NCBI GenBank assembly: GCA_965116115.1
Contig: OZ220486.1
Location: 4,402,001-4,466,000, forward strand
Direction: 5' to 3'
Source of the DNA: JAPOXR01 sp965116115
GTDB lineage: Bacteria > Pseudomonadota > Alphaproteobacteria > Rhodobacterales > Rhodobacteraceae
DNA length: 64,000 bases
In this document: positions 25,722 through 34,742 of the stretch, piece after piece
Layout: the number at the start of each line of letters is the position of its first letter
Position numbering within the stretch: position 1 is the stretch's first letter
The notes under the pieces: model-generated
Seen by the model: the letters and a program-made list of their open reading frames with translations, nothing else
Told to the model about the DNA's origin: nothing
Database searches by the model: none
Position numbers and translations under genes: made by a program

Positions 25722-26216
25722 ATGCGCAGCGAATCAAAATCCGGCGGCGACACGCTGCTGTTCCTCAAGGACGAGCAGCTGCGGAACGGCATTGAGGCGA
25801 TGTTTTTCGCCTACCGGGGATTCACCGCGGATCCCGACCGCATTCTGCGGGAACACGACTACGGCCGCGCCCACCACCGGGCCGTCCATTTCATTGAACG
25901 GCATCCGGGCATTACGGTGAGCAGACTGATCATGATTCTCGGCGTGTCAAAACAGTCTTTGAACCGGGTGCTGCGGAAACTGATCGCCGACGGTTTGGTA
26001 GAAGCACGCCCCGGAACTGAAGACCGGAGAACCAGACAGCTGCATCTGACCGAGTCCGGCATGCGGCTGGAGAAACGTCTGTCAGAAGCCCAGCGCAAAC
26101 GGATGCGCGCCGCATACCGGGCAGCCGGACCGGAAGCCGTGGCCGGATTCAGATCGGTTCTTGAGCAGATCATGGATCCGCGATTCCGGAACGGCGGGGC
26201 CGGAGTCCCCCGTTGA
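25722..26216 (+). CDS. MarR-family transcriptional regulator (PetP-like)
   Basis: 164 residues with the winged-helix MarR core: HPGITVSRLIMILGVSKQSL as the recognition region and EDRRTRQLHLTESG as the wing. It overlaps the next gene by four bases (ATGA), a MarR plus OmpR-type pair. That pairing resembles petP-petR of Rhodobacter, regulators of the cytochrome bc1 genes (context from known biology; no target was identified here). The acidic N-terminus FLKDEQLRNGIEAMFFAYR is typical of PetP-like proteins. DNA site unknown. Confidence 0.85.
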   Translation: MRSESKSGGDTLLFLKDEQLRNGIEAMFFAYRGFTADPDRILREHDYGRAHHRAVHFIERHPGITVSRLIMILGVSKQSLNRVLRKLIADGLVEARPGTEDRRTRQLHLTESGMRLEKRLSEAQRKRMRAAYRAAGPEAVAGFRSVLEQIMDPRFRNGGAGVPR

Positions 26217-26923
26217 TGTCTGTTCCGGACTCCAACCGCAGCCATCTGCTGGTTGTCGATGACGATGAGAGACTGCGCACCTTGCTCCAGCGTTATCTGG
26301 TCCGGAACGGCTACTGGTGCTCGTGCGCGCATGACGCCGCGCACGCATTGAAACTGCTGGAGATGCTGAGGTTTAACCTTATCGTTATCGACGTCATGAT
26401 GCCGGGCGTCGATGGAATCGGGCTGACCTGCCAGATCCGCAGAACCAGAGATATTCCCATCATCATTCTATCGGCGAAGACCGGGCTGGATGACCGGATG
26501 TCGGGGTTTAAGGCGGGAGCGGACGACTATGTGAAGAAGCCCTACGAACCGCCTGAGTTGGTTGCGCGGATCGAGGCCGTTCTGCGGCGCGCGAAATCCG
26601 ATGAGCGGGACAACGTCCCGCCGGCCGTCAAACTGGGCGAATATGAGTTCGACTCTTACCGGGGTCAGCTCCGCAAGGGCGGCGAGACCATACATTTGAC
26701 GGAATTCGAGCTGAGACTGATGCGGCGCCTGTCGCAGACGCCGAACCGGGCGGTGAGCCGCGAAGAGTTCATGGCCGGCGCCGGCGGGTCTGACGCGCTG
26801 GTGCCGGCCCGCGCCGTCGATGTCCGGGTGTCCCGGCTCCGGCAAAAGCTTGAAGCTGACGCAAGGCGGCCGCGTTTTCTTCTCACGGTGCGCAATGAAG
26901 GTTACATGCTGGTTCCAAACTGA
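26213..26923 (+). CDS. OmpR-family response regulator (PetR-like)
   Basis: 236 residues. Receiver domain: LVVDDDERLRTLL near residue 12, phosphorylation D59 in IVIDVMMPG, the conserved lysine in VKKPYEP near residue 107. Winged-helix output domain from about residue 135, with LTEFELRLMRRLSQTPNRAV and the C-terminal DVRVSRLRQKLE. Paired with the MarR-type gene by a four-base overlap. No histidine kinase is adjacent, as in petR loci, where the kinase is elsewhere or absent. Probably controls respiratory or stress genes; target inferred only from the pairing. Confidence 0.9.
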   Translation: MMSVPDSNRSHLLVVDDDERLRTLLQRYLVRNGYWCSCAHDAAHALKLLEMLRFNLIVIDVMMPGVDGIGLTCQIRRTRDIPIIILSAKTGLDDRMSGFKAGADDYVKKPYEPPELVARIEAVLRRAKSDERDNVPPAVKLGEYEFDSYRGQLRKGGETIHLTEFELRLMRRLSQTPNRAVSREEFMAGAGGSDALVPARAVDVRVSRLRQKLEADARRPRFLLTVRNEGYMLVPN

Positions 26924-26958
26924 CCAGCCGCCGGAGAATGAAGAACTGAAAGCAAAAC

Positions 26959-27894
26959 ATGACCACTGCCCTCATCACCCACAGCGACTGCCTGAACCAT
27001 GTGACGCCTGCGGGACATCCCGAACGGGCGGACCGCCTGAAAACGCTCCTGCAGCTGTTCGAGTCGCCTGAGTTCGACAGTTTGCAGCGCCGGGAGGCGC
27101 CGCTGTGCGGCATCGACAGAATCGAGCGCGCCCATCCGCGGCGGCATTATGACCGGATCGCCCGGTCACGGCCGGCCCGGGGGAGCGCGAGCCTTGATCC
27201 GGACACGCATATGTCTCCCGGATCTCTGGACGCGGCGCGGCGGGCCGCGGGCGCCAATGTGCTCGCGGTTGATCTGGTGCTCGGCGGTCAGGCGGACAAT
27301 GCGTTCTGCGCGGTGCGCCCTCCCGGCCATCACGCCGAAGCGGAAAGGGCAATGGGCTTTTGCCTGTTTTCAAACGTCATCATCGGAGCCTTGCACGCTT
27401 TGGAGGAACACGGTCTGGAACGGGTGGGAATCGTTGACTTCGATGTTCATCACGGCAACGGCAGCAGTGCGCTGGCTTGGGATGACGGGCGCATTTTCTT
27501 CGCTTCCAGCCATGAGATGCCGCTGTTTCCCGGCACGGGCTGCAAATCGGAAACCGGCGCCTGCGGGCAGATCGTGAACGTCCCGCTCGGAAGCGGATCA
27601 GGAGGCGCGGAGTTCCGGCGCGCCATGGAAGGCGAAATCTTGCCGGCTCTTGCGAATCATGGGCCTCAGTGCGTGTTTATTTCAGCGGGGTTTGACGCGC
27701 ATATGCGCGACCCGCTCGCGACATTGACGTGGTCCGAAAACGACTTCGCCTGGGCCACCGGCGCCATCTGCGATGTCGCCGACGAATGTTGCGGCGGACG
27801 CGTGGTGTCAACTCTCGAAGGCGGTTATGATCTCACCGGACTGCGGAACTCAGCCGCGGCTCACGTGCGCGCGCTGATGAGCAGAAGCCGCTGA
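26959..27894 (+). CDS. Histone deacetylase-family (AcuC/HDAC-like) hydrolase
   Basis: 311-residue zinc hydrolase of the arginase/deacetylase superfamily. Seen: HPERADRLKTLL at the N-terminus, RPPGHHAEAE (tandem histidines of the charge relay), DFDVHHGNGS (D and H zinc ligands near residue 160), SHEMPLFPGTG, FISAGFDAH (second zinc aspartate) and TLEGGYDL with the tyrosine. Bacterial members deacetylate acetylated polyamines, acetoin-related or protein substrates; the actual substrate is unknown. It follows petR by 35 bases, and alphaproteobacteria often place such a gene beside xseB-ispA. Confidence 0.9.
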   Translation: MTTALITHSDCLNHVTPAGHPERADRLKTLLQLFESPEFDSLQRREAPLCGIDRIERAHPRRHYDRIARSRPARGSASLDPDTHMSPGSLDAARRAAGANVLAVDLVLGGQADNAFCAVRPPGHHAEAERAMGFCLFSNVIIGALHALEEHGLERVGIVDFDVHHGNGSSALAWDDGRIFFASSHEMPLFPGTGCKSETGACGQIVNVPLGSGSGGAEFRRAMEGEILPALANHGPQCVFISAGFDAHMRDPLATLTWSENDFAWATGAICDVADECCGGRVVSTLEGGYDLTGLRNSAAAHVRALMSRSR

Positions 27895-28070
27895 TCGGTA
27901 CGGACCGCAAGGCTCGGCGACCTGCGGGTCCGCAAACGGATTTCGCGGCAATCGCCGGACAAGTCAACGCCGGCCCGCAGTTCGCAGTGTTCCGCGGATT
28001 GCGGCGGCAGGATTGCGTCAGCCGCCCGGCGCAAATAGACTGCGCAAGGCAGAATGCGAAAGGGGCCTCC

Positions 28071-28310
28071 ATGCAGCACGATCAAGAAATCGCTTCCATG
28101 TCATTCGAAGAGGCTCTTGAGCAGCTCGAATCAATTGTCGGCTGCCTCGAAAAGGGCGACACTCCGCTGAAGGAAGCGATCCGGCTTTATCAGCGCGGCA
28201 ACCGCCTCAAACAGCATTGTGAAAAAACCCTGAAAGACGCCGAAGAGCGCGTGGAAAAAATCACCTTGGATGCGCAGGGCATCCCGGCAGGCGTTGAGAC
28301 CATCGGTTGA
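28071..28310 (+). CDS. xseB: Exodeoxyribonuclease VII small subunit
   Basis: 79 residues, the usual size. The family pattern MSFEEALEQLESIVGCLEKG is followed by LKEAIRLYQRGNRLKQHCEK and LKDAEERVEKI. XseB chains bind the XseA catalytic subunit, which degrades single-stranded DNA; xseA is not in this window. Start at 28071 with AAAGGGG seven bases upstream (an open frame upstream is not conserved). Its stop overlaps the ispA start (TTGA). Confidence 0.95.
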   Translation: MQHDQEIASMSFEEALEQLESIVGCLEKGDTPLKEAIRLYQRGNRLKQHCEKTLKDAEERVEKITLDAQGIPAGVETIG

Positions 28311-29143
28311 AGTTCGAAAACAGGCTCAGATCGGTCCGAAAGCGCATCAACGCCCAGCTGGAATCCATTCTCTCAAAATATCCGCGAAGCGAACTGCTCG
28401 CGGCGATGAAATACGCTCTTGCCGGAGGGAAACGCGTACGCGGTTTCCTGGTCATCGAAAGCGCCGGGATTTTCGGTATTAGCGGAACCGGACCGCTTCG
28501 GGCGGCGTCCGCGATCGAATGCATGCATGCCTATTCGCTCGTCCATGACGATCTTCCGTGCATGGATGACGATGACACGCGCCGCGAACGGCCTTCGCTG
28601 CATATGGCGTTCAGCGAGACCATGGCGGTTCTGGCGGGCGATGCGCTGCAATCGGCGGCGTTTGAGATCATCGCCGATCCCGAGACCTCTGCCGACCCGG
28701 AAATCCGCGCCGGACTGACGCTTGGACTCGCATCCGCCGCAGGCGCGGGCGGAATGGCTCTGGGCCAGAAATTGGATCTTGACGCCAGCGCGGATAAAAA
28801 AGCGCTCACAGTTGACGAGATTCTTCATCTGCAGTCGAAAAAAACCGGCGCGCTGCTGTCCTGGTCCGCTCAAGCGGGCGCGATTCTGGCAGGCCGGGAT
28901 CCTGCTCCGCTGAAAAATTACGCAGAAAAAATCGGATACGCATATCAGATATCCGACGATCTGCTGGACGCGGAAAAAAAAGAAACCGAGGGCGCGAATC
29001 TCTTGAATGCTCTCGGCGCGGATGAAGCCGCACGGATGGCTGAAACGCAGGCCGCGCGCGCTTGCGCCGCTCTTGAACCGTATGGAGGACGCGCTGAAAC
29101 GCTTCGGGATCTGGCAAGGTTCGCACTGGAACGCGACAACTGA
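28307..29143 (+). CDS. ispA: Polyprenyl synthetase, farnesyl diphosphate synthase type
   Basis: Condenses dimethylallyl and isopentenyl diphosphate to geranyl and farnesyl diphosphate for quinones and undecaprenol. 278 residues from a TTG start that overlaps the xseB stop. The first aspartate-rich motif is DDLPCMDDDDTRR (81-93) and the second DDLLDAEK near 219; GGKRVRG (basic, diphosphate binding) is near 41 and LQSKKTGALL near 172. The usual downstream dxs is absent: after 29143 there is a 491-base gap and then the RTX gene, so the xseB-ispA-dxs order has been broken. Confidence 0.93.
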   Translation: MKFENRLRSVRKRINAQLESILSKYPRSELLAAMKYALAGGKRVRGFLVIESAGIFGISGTGPLRAASAIECMHAYSLVHDDLPCMDDDDTRRERPSLHMAFSETMAVLAGDALQSAAFEIIADPETSADPEIRAGLTLGLASAAGAGGMALGQKLDLDASADKKALTVDEILHLQSKKTGALLSWSAQAGAILAGRDPAPLKNYAEKIGYAYQISDDLLDAEKKETEGANLLNALGADEAARMAETQAARACAALEPYGGRAETLRDLARFALERDN

Positions 29144-29634
29144 CGGCACGGCCAGACCGCTTCATGATTCATTTCGCGGCCTCACCGGCGGCGCGTGGCT
29201 CCGCTTTATCCGGCGGCGGGAAAGCGCTCCGCCACGGGCGCGCCGCTGTCACACGACTGAAGCCGGCACAGGGTCACTGTCCATCCGAAATCGCTGTCGG
29301 CGTCCGAAGCGACGCGTTTCAGGATTCATTCGGGAACCGCAAGCGCCCGGCCGCGCGAGCCGGCGGACGCATCGCCGTCGCCGCGGAACCCGGCCGGCCC
29401 GAACCGCCGGGCGGGAATCACAGGAAAGTTGCGATGGCTGCTGCCGTCTTGTATGAGCTTGCAGGAACAGGTATGATAGTGATTCGAATCAGATTATCTG
29501 AAAGATGTTGATGTCACACGGCCGGCGACTGCGCATGTTCAGACACGCGCAGTCAGCCCAGAGCAGCAATTGCCTGAAGGCTCGGCGGTTTTCGACTGCC
29601 GCTTCGGATGGTCAACAATTAAGGAAATATACAT
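29144..29634. other. Intergenic region before the RTX gene
   Basis: 491 bases without a recognised gene. The right part holds the RTX gene's leader: AAGGA eight bases before its ATG. A short inverted repeat CTGCGC/GCGCAG (about 29528-29551) is near the middle of the leader. Confidence 0.45.
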
Positions 29635-31821
29635 ATGACGACGCACACGATCGACAACGAAAAACCAGTTGACCGGTCCAAAGACACCGGGCCGAACGAA
29701 TTCCGGCGCGAAAGCGGGTACGACGGACCGGTTAATGTCGTCGGAGGGGCAGGCAGAGACACTTTCACCGGCGGGCCGGGCAACGACTATTTCAAGGATT
29801 CCGGCGGCGGCAGCACCGCGAGCGGCGGCGGCGGGCGCGACTATCTCGAAGGCGGCAACGGCCTGAACATCCTGCGCGGAGGCTGGGGCAACGACATCCT
29901 GGTCGGGAACCAGCGCGACCAGATCGCCGACCGTCTCTACGGCGGGACCGGAAACGACTATCTGGTTGCGGGCAAGCTCAAGGACAGCAACCGGCAGGAC
30001 GACGGCACCGGCGCGCTGACCGACTCGACGTTTGGCCGGGGCCCGACCTCCAGCGGGCACGTGGATCCGAAAGGAACCGTCCTTGAGGGCGGTCAGGGGG
30101 GGGACTTCTTCATTCTGAATCCCGACAGCTATGTCTATATCGAGGACTGGCGGCCCCACAAAGACGTCATCTACGTGACCGGCATCCGGGACGGGGCGGA
30201 GATCACCATCGTCCACCATCCCGCCGGCTACTACGGGGACGCCCACTTCCGGATCATGCTCGGCAACAAGGTTCTCGCCGAGGTCAACTACGGGTCGGAT
30301 GTCGATCCCGATGACGCAAGCGCCGTCGCCGCGGCGAAAGCGGCGATCGACACGGACACGCACACCGCGAGCGGGGACTGGATCAACGGCGACCACGAAG
30401 GCAACGCCATTCAGGGCACCGCGCATGACGACCACCTCTACGGTCACGGCGGCGGCGACACTCTCGACGGCGGCGCTGGGAACGACGCTCTCATCGGCGG
30501 CCAGGGCAACGATGTTCTCCACGGCCAGGACGGCCACGACCGGCTGCTCGGCGGCAACGGCAACGACACGCTTGACGGCGGCGCGGGCATGGACTTACTG
30601 GACGGCGACGGCGGCAACGACCTGCTCTACGGCGGCGACGGCGACGACGATCTCAGCGGCGGCGACGGCCACGACCGGCTCGACGGCGGCGACGGCCGCG
30701 ACTTGCTCACCGGCGGCGCGGGCCGGGACATTTTCGTGATCAGCGATGGCAGAAGCAGCGACGGGGCCGCGGACATCATCATGGACTTCAATGTCGATGA
30801 GGACTACATCCGGCTGCCGTGGGGCATCTCGTGGGACGATGTCCGCTTCATCCGGAGCACGGATACGAGCGGGCCGACCACCCACTTGGTCATGGGCACG
30901 GGCAATTCGCAGAAGGTGCTGGCCCGGTTCGACGGTTTCGAGAACTATACCCTCCAGCAGCTGCGGGAGCTCAAGGGCAAGGTCGAGTTCATCTGGGACT
31001 TCGATCCGAACGAGGAGCTGCCGGATCCGAAAACCGGGGAGACGCTTAACGGCACGGCCAAGAAGGACCTGCTCATCGGCGACAGCGGCAACGACACCAT
31101 CCAGGGTTTCGGCGCGATGGACGTGCTCTACGGCCGCGGCGGCGACGACACGCTCTATGGCGGCAAGGGCAAGGACACGCTCTATGGCGGCAGCGGCGAC
31201 GACTCCCTCCACGGGGACCGCAACAGCGACATCCTCCACGGCGGCGCCGGCAACGACACGCTCAACGGCGGGAACAGCGCCGACCGGCTGTACGGCGAAG
31301 ACGGCGGCGATGAGCTCAACGGCGGCAAGGGCAAGGACACGCTCTATGGCGGCAAGGGCAGCGACAAGCTGGACGGCGGCGACGGCAACGACCGGCTGGA
31401 AGGCGGCGAGGGCGTGCTTGATATTCTGGCCGGCGGCGCCGGCGAAGACCGGCTGTTCGGCGACGGCGGCAACGACCGGCTGGAGGGCGGCGAGGGATCC
31501 GACCGTCTTCGCGGCGGTGAAGGCGCCGACCAGTTCCTCTTCCGCGCGGGCGACGGCGTCGATGTCATCCGTGACTTCGAAGACGGGGGCGACACCATCA
31601 TCTTCCTGGCGCAGACCGACGCAAATGCCGGGACCGAAACAAAGTTCCTTTCGTTCTCCGACCTGACGCTGATCGACAGCGAGGAGGCGGGCGGCGTCGT
31701 CATCAGTTCGAACAAGCTTGAAGGCAACGAAATCATTGTCAAGGGCGTGACTTCCGAGCAACTGACGGCCGAAGACTTCGATTTCCTGACGGTCGATGAG
31801 TACAACTTACTTCTCGCTTAA
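29635..31821 (+). CDS. RTX repeat protein, type I secreted, no catalytic domain seen
   Basis: 728 residues built largely of calcium-binding GGxGxDxLx nonapeptides (for example GGAGNDALIGGQGNDVLHGQ and GGKGKDTLYGGKGSDKLDGG), arranged in three blocks (about residues 35-100, 255-355, 475-625) separated by beta-rich segments (ADIIMDFNVDEDYIRLPWG). It ends FDFLTVDEYNLLL, hydrophobic and acidic as in type I secretion signals. No protease, lipase or toxin domain was recognised. The ABC exporter genes are not adjacent. Start with AAGGA, in a leader AAGGAAATATAC-ATGACGAC that closely matches the autotransporter's leader near 59649. A G8 run (30096-30103) is in frame at residues about 154-157. Confidence 0.9.
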   Translation: MTTHTIDNEKPVDRSKDTGPNEFRRESGYDGPVNVVGGAGRDTFTGGPGNDYFKDSGGGSTASGGGGRDYLEGGNGLNILRGGWGNDILVGNQRDQIADRLYGGTGNDYLVAGKLKDSNRQDDGTGALTDSTFGRGPTSSGHVDPKGTVLEGGQGGDFFILNPDSYVYIEDWRPHKDVIYVTGIRDGAEITIVHHPAGYYGDAHFRIMLGNKVLAEVNYGSDVDPDDASAVAAAKAAIDTDTHTASGDWINGDHEGNAIQGTAHDDHLYGHGGGDTLDGGAGNDALIGGQGNDVLHGQDGHDRLLGGNGNDTLDGGAGMDLLDGDGGNDLLYGGDGDDDLSGGDGHDRLDGGDGRDLLTGGAGRDIFVISDGRSSDGAADIIMDFNVDEDYIRLPWGISWDDVRFIRSTDTSGPTTHLVMGTGNSQKVLARFDGFENYTLQQLRELKGKVEFIWDFDPNEELPDPKTGETLNGTAKKDLLIGDSGNDTIQGFGAMDVLYGRGGDDTLYGGKGKDTLYGGSGDDSLHGDRNSDILHGGAGNDTLNGGNSADRLYGEDGGDELNGGKGKDTLYGGKGSDKLDGGDGNDRLEGGEGVLDILAGGAGEDRLFGDGGNDRLEGGEGSDRLRGGEGADQFLFRAGDGVDVIRDFEDGGDTIIFLAQTDANAGTETKFLSFSDLTLIDSEEAGGVVISSNKLEGNEIIVKGVTSEQLTAEDFDFLTVDEYNLLLA

Positions 31822-31840
31822 TCGGGCCAACCGGAAGATT

Positions 31841-31869
31841 GCGGCCGTTCCTCGTTGAGGGGCGGCCGC
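31841..31869 (+). terminator. Hairpin after the RTX gene
   Basis: GCGGCCG (31841-31847) and CGGCCGC (31863-31869) pair, with an inner CCTC/GAGG stem and a GTT loop, 20 bases after the RTX stop. No T run follows. Confidence 0.5.
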
Positions 31870-32642
31870 CGTCATGCCGACAGGAAACATTAGCCGCCGG
31901 ACCGACGGACAAAGGCAATGCTGAAGGGGCTGTTTCGTCCGTGAAGCCGCCCCGCCGCCTGCAGAGCCGTTATTGAAGCCGGATGTGGCGGTTTTCCGTA
32001 GCGGAAGCCGTAGCGGAAGCCGCCGCCTTGCTGCCGCGATACTCCTCCCGTCCGGAATTACCGACACTGACGGTTCCTGCCCGGCTCGGCAGGCCGCTCA
32101 GACGCATTCTGCCGCAGGAATGACCGGGTCCGCCGGGAGCGGAATCCGCGCCTTGAGCCGCCGATGCCCGAACCGCCGCATCCAGTGCCGGAGGACTCTC
32201 GTCGCGGAGATTCCTTCGGCAGGGGGAACACAATGCCGGCCCGGCATCGGTGACGCAGCGTTTCATTGCCGAAGATACGCGCGCCAAACCGCGCCCCGCT
32301 CATCCGTTGTTCAAATGACGGCGGATTGCCGGGATGTTCCCTTTCCGGTTTGAAGCGCACCCCCGTTTCCGGCATGCTGCGGCCTGCGGGAAAGCGGCGG
32401 CGTCCGGGCAGTTGTGAACATCCAGTCCGGCGGGCGGCGGACACGCGGGCCTCAACCTTCCGGACTTGGGAATACTCATGCCGGGCGAATTCCTTCCCGT
32501 TGCCGGCGGCGGAACGCCGACCCCCGCGGACGGACTGACGATGCGCAGCCGCCTCATTGAAAGTGCCTTTCTGATCCTGTCCGGGCGGCTTCATCAGACT
32601 TCATGAACAGCTTGCCGGCAGGCATTTTCCGCGCGGTATATG
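31870..32642. other. Gap without a recognised gene, possible IS30 debris
   Basis: 773 bases with long spurious frames but no convincing family. On the minus strand, GNGKEFARHE near 32470 resembles the ADNGKEFxxHE motif of IS30 transposases, with little else conserved around it. Confidence 0.35.
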
Positions 32643-33872
32643 TCAGCGTTCAGCCAGTTCCAAAAGCTGACAGCGGTCCAGACCGAATTCTGAATCCAAC
32701 CATTTCTTCTCAAGCCGTTTCAGCGCTTTCCCCAGTTCCGGTCCCTGCCGCTCTTGATTCAGATCGGATGCCCGGACCGGAAACCGCTGCCTCGCCGACC
32801 GTTTCAGCAGGTCGCGCATACAGGGATCCGGCGCGCGGCCGGAAACCGCCGCCCGCGCCAGAACGACGTCAAGCGCGTCACGCTCACCGAGACGGTAAGC
32901 CAGCTCGGACACGGGCGCGGCCCGTCGAATCCAGCGGCAGAGCCTGTCCAGACGGAGCCCTGACCGCCGGTCCAGACGCAGACGCCGCTTCGGACTGTCG
33001 CCGCCGAGCGCCGCAAGCCGGCGCACGGGATCAGGCGCAGCTTCAAACGTCTTCTCCAACTTTTCAAGATCCCTGATCCGGGAAATCTCCGATCCAGGGA
33101 GACAGAGCGGCAGGACCCCGCAGTCGAGCATATCGGCAAGCGTCGGATAAATGACTTCCGCGCCCAGTAATTTGAGAAATTCGCTCCCGACCCGTTCGCG
33201 CGGCACTTCCCTGAGGCGGCCGGCATGCCGGCTTATGGCTTCAAGAGTTTCGGGATCAGCCGGACGGTTCAAATCGGCGAATCCGGCCCGGATGCGGAAA
33301 TACCGGAGAATCCGGAATGGATCTTCCCTGATCCGGAAATCCGGGCAGCCGATGAAACGCACGATCCGGTCACCCAGATCGGCCAAGCCGTCAAGCGGGT
33401 CGTGCAGCCGCCCCTCGCAGTCGGCGTAGATCGCATTGACCGTGAAATCCCGCCGCAGAGCATCCTCGCTCAGGGAGCGTGTGAACGAGACCGTTGTGTT
33501 CCGTCCGTCGAATCTGTCGCGCCGAAATGTCGTCACGACAACCGGGGACTGCCCGAAATGCAGTTTCACCGCGCCGAACCGCGCCCCGTGAAGCGAGGTT
33601 CTGATATGATTCCGCTCCGCCAGCTCCTGAACCCGCGGCGGCAGGGCGTCAGTGGCCAGATCCGCATCGCCCGGCTCAATTCGGGACAGGACGTCACGCA
33701 CGGACCCGCCGACGAAAAACGCTCTGTGGCCTGATCTGTTCAGCAGCCGGCAGAATCTGGCCGCCGCGCCGTATTGAGCGGGCAGATGACCGATACGGCG
33801 CGCTGTCCCTCCGATGCCGCGCCGGTGTTTCATGCGCAGTTCAGTCCTGACAGCGGACACGGGGTTCAGCAT
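32643..33872 (-). CDS. cca: CCA tRNA nucleotidyltransferase / poly(A) polymerase family
   Basis: Adds or repairs the CCA end of tRNAs. About 409 residues from 33872; another start at 33833 (MKHRRGIG) is possible. The class II signature begins VGGSVRDVL, then GDADLATDA (usually DIDLAT), followed by RDRFDGRNTTVSFTRS and REDPFRILRYFRIRAGF, the head-and-neck pattern (EDxxRxxRxxRF). The tail domain is helical. Its stop at 32643 borders an IS-like gap. In alphaproteobacteria cca usually follows a NUDIX CoA pyrophosphatase; here that gene is 6.7 kb away on the same strand, with the sugar-acid cassette between. Confidence 0.93.
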   Translation of the reverse strand: MLNPVSAVRTELRMKHRRGIGGTARRIGHLPAQYGAAARFCRLLNRSGHRAFFVGGSVRDVLSRIEPGDADLATDALPPRVQELAERNHIRTSLHGARFGAVKLHFGQSPVVVTTFRRDRFDGRNTTVSFTRSLSEDALRRDFTVNAIYADCEGRLHDPLDGLADLGDRIVRFIGCPDFRIREDPFRILRYFRIRAGFADLNRPADPETLEAISRHAGRLREVPRERVGSEFLKLLGAEVIYPTLADMLDCGVLPLCLPGSEISRIRDLEKLEKTFEAAPDPVRRLAALGGDSPKRRLRLDRRSGLRLDRLCRWIRRAAPVSELAYRLGERDALDVVLARAAVSGRAPDPCMRDLLKRSARQRFPVRASDLNQERQGPELGKALKRLEKKWLDSEFGLDRCQLLELAER

Positions 33873-33889
33873 CGGACCGCGCTGCCGGA

Positions 33890-34621
33890 TCAGTGCTTGG
33901 CAAAGTTGAGCCTCACCTGATCCCATGCGTATGCCAAATGCCGCTCCAGAGCATCTTCCGCCGCGTCCGGGTCCCGCATGAGAATGGCCTCGAATATCCG
34001 CTGGTGAAACTCGAAATTCACGGCGTTGCTCTCCGGCCGGCGCGGCATTTCGGACCAGTGCGGCAAAAGCCACGCGGTGAAGGCCTTGTGTATCGCGGGA
34101 AACAGCGGATTTTCAGGAACACGGTAGAGCGCGGCGTGGAAATCGACGTCCGTGCGGTCAAACAGGCGGCTGTCCGCGACCGCGGCCCGGTTGGCTTCAA
34201 GCGCGGTCTTCATGGCGGCGATGTGGCGCTTGTCCGCCGCCTTGGCGGCCTGACGCGCCAGCGCGGCCTCGATCATCACCCTTGCGTCAAACAGATTCCT
34301 GACCTCTTGCGGTTCCCTCAGCAAACGGTTGACGACAGTTTCAATTACATTGAACGCGGTCTCAAATCCCGGTTCGCGCACCACCGGACGGCAACGCGGC
34401 TTTGCCTCGACCAGCCCCTTGCTCGCAAGCGCCTGCACCGCTTCGCGGGCCACGGTGCGGCTGACACCGTGCATCTTGATGATTTCCCTTTCCGGCGGCA
34501 GCAGGTCGCCGTGAGCCAGATCGCCGGAAGAAATGCGGCCCGCAAGCGCGCGGAAAACCGCATCTGCTGCCCTCGACTGGCCGCGGCGCTGACCGTCGCA
34601 ATGTGCGGGATGTTGTTTCAT
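33890..34621 (-). CDS. GntR-family (FadR/FCD) transcriptional regulator
   Basis: 243 residues. The N-terminal winged helix reads LLPPEREIIKMHGVSRTVAR and EAVQALASKGLVE, and the C-terminal FCD effector domain follows: EVRNLFDARVMIEAALARQA, with the DxxFHxAL pattern in DVDFHAALYRV and two later histidines (FHQRIFEAIL and ERHL) that would bind a metal. It is divergent from the enolase-superfamily gene at 34743, separated by about 120 bases that should hold the operator. Likely represses the sugar-acid cassette and responds to its substrate (inference from position). Confidence 0.9.
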   Translation of the reverse strand: MKQHPAHCDGQRRGQSRAADAVFRALAGRISSGDLAHGDLLPPEREIIKMHGVSRTVAREAVQALASKGLVEAKPRCRPVVREPGFETAFNVIETVVNRLLREPQEVRNLFDARVMIEAALARQAAKAADKRHIAAMKTALEANRAAVADSRLFDRTDVDFHAALYRVPENPLFPAIHKAFTAWLLPHWSEMPRRPESNAVNFEFHQRIFEAILMRDPDAAEDALERHLAYAWDQVRLNFAKH

Positions 34622-34742
34622 CTGGGCGGAATCGTGTCTTTCGCAGCTTGAGACGGTTTCATTTTCATCATACTAAAACACCGAATCAACAAAGCGCAAG
34701 GATTGCCGGCCTGTGCGCGGAAGCGGTTTTTCGCGGGGGAAA
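34622..34742. promoter_or_regulatory. Divergent promoter region gntR / dehydratase
   Basis: 121 bases between divergent starts, with an AT-rich stretch (tttcattttcatcatactaa) in contrast to the GC-rich flanks. FCD regulators usually bind short dyads here; I could not identify a convincing one by eye. The dehydratase start has GGGGGA five bases upstream. Confidence 0.45.

Noticed and set aside
29700..31500. Short periodic repeats as a CRISPR array
   Set aside because: The repeats are coding GGxGxD nonapeptides with no spacers; not CRISPR.
30595..31761. A 388-codon minus-strand frame across the RTX gene
   Set aside because: The repeats of the RTX gene create periodic open frames (AVxAVxxVxA) on the other strand; not a protein family.
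32400..32600. A full IS30 gene between the RTX and cca genes
   Set aside because: Only one short motif (GNGKEFARHE) fits; not enough for a call.
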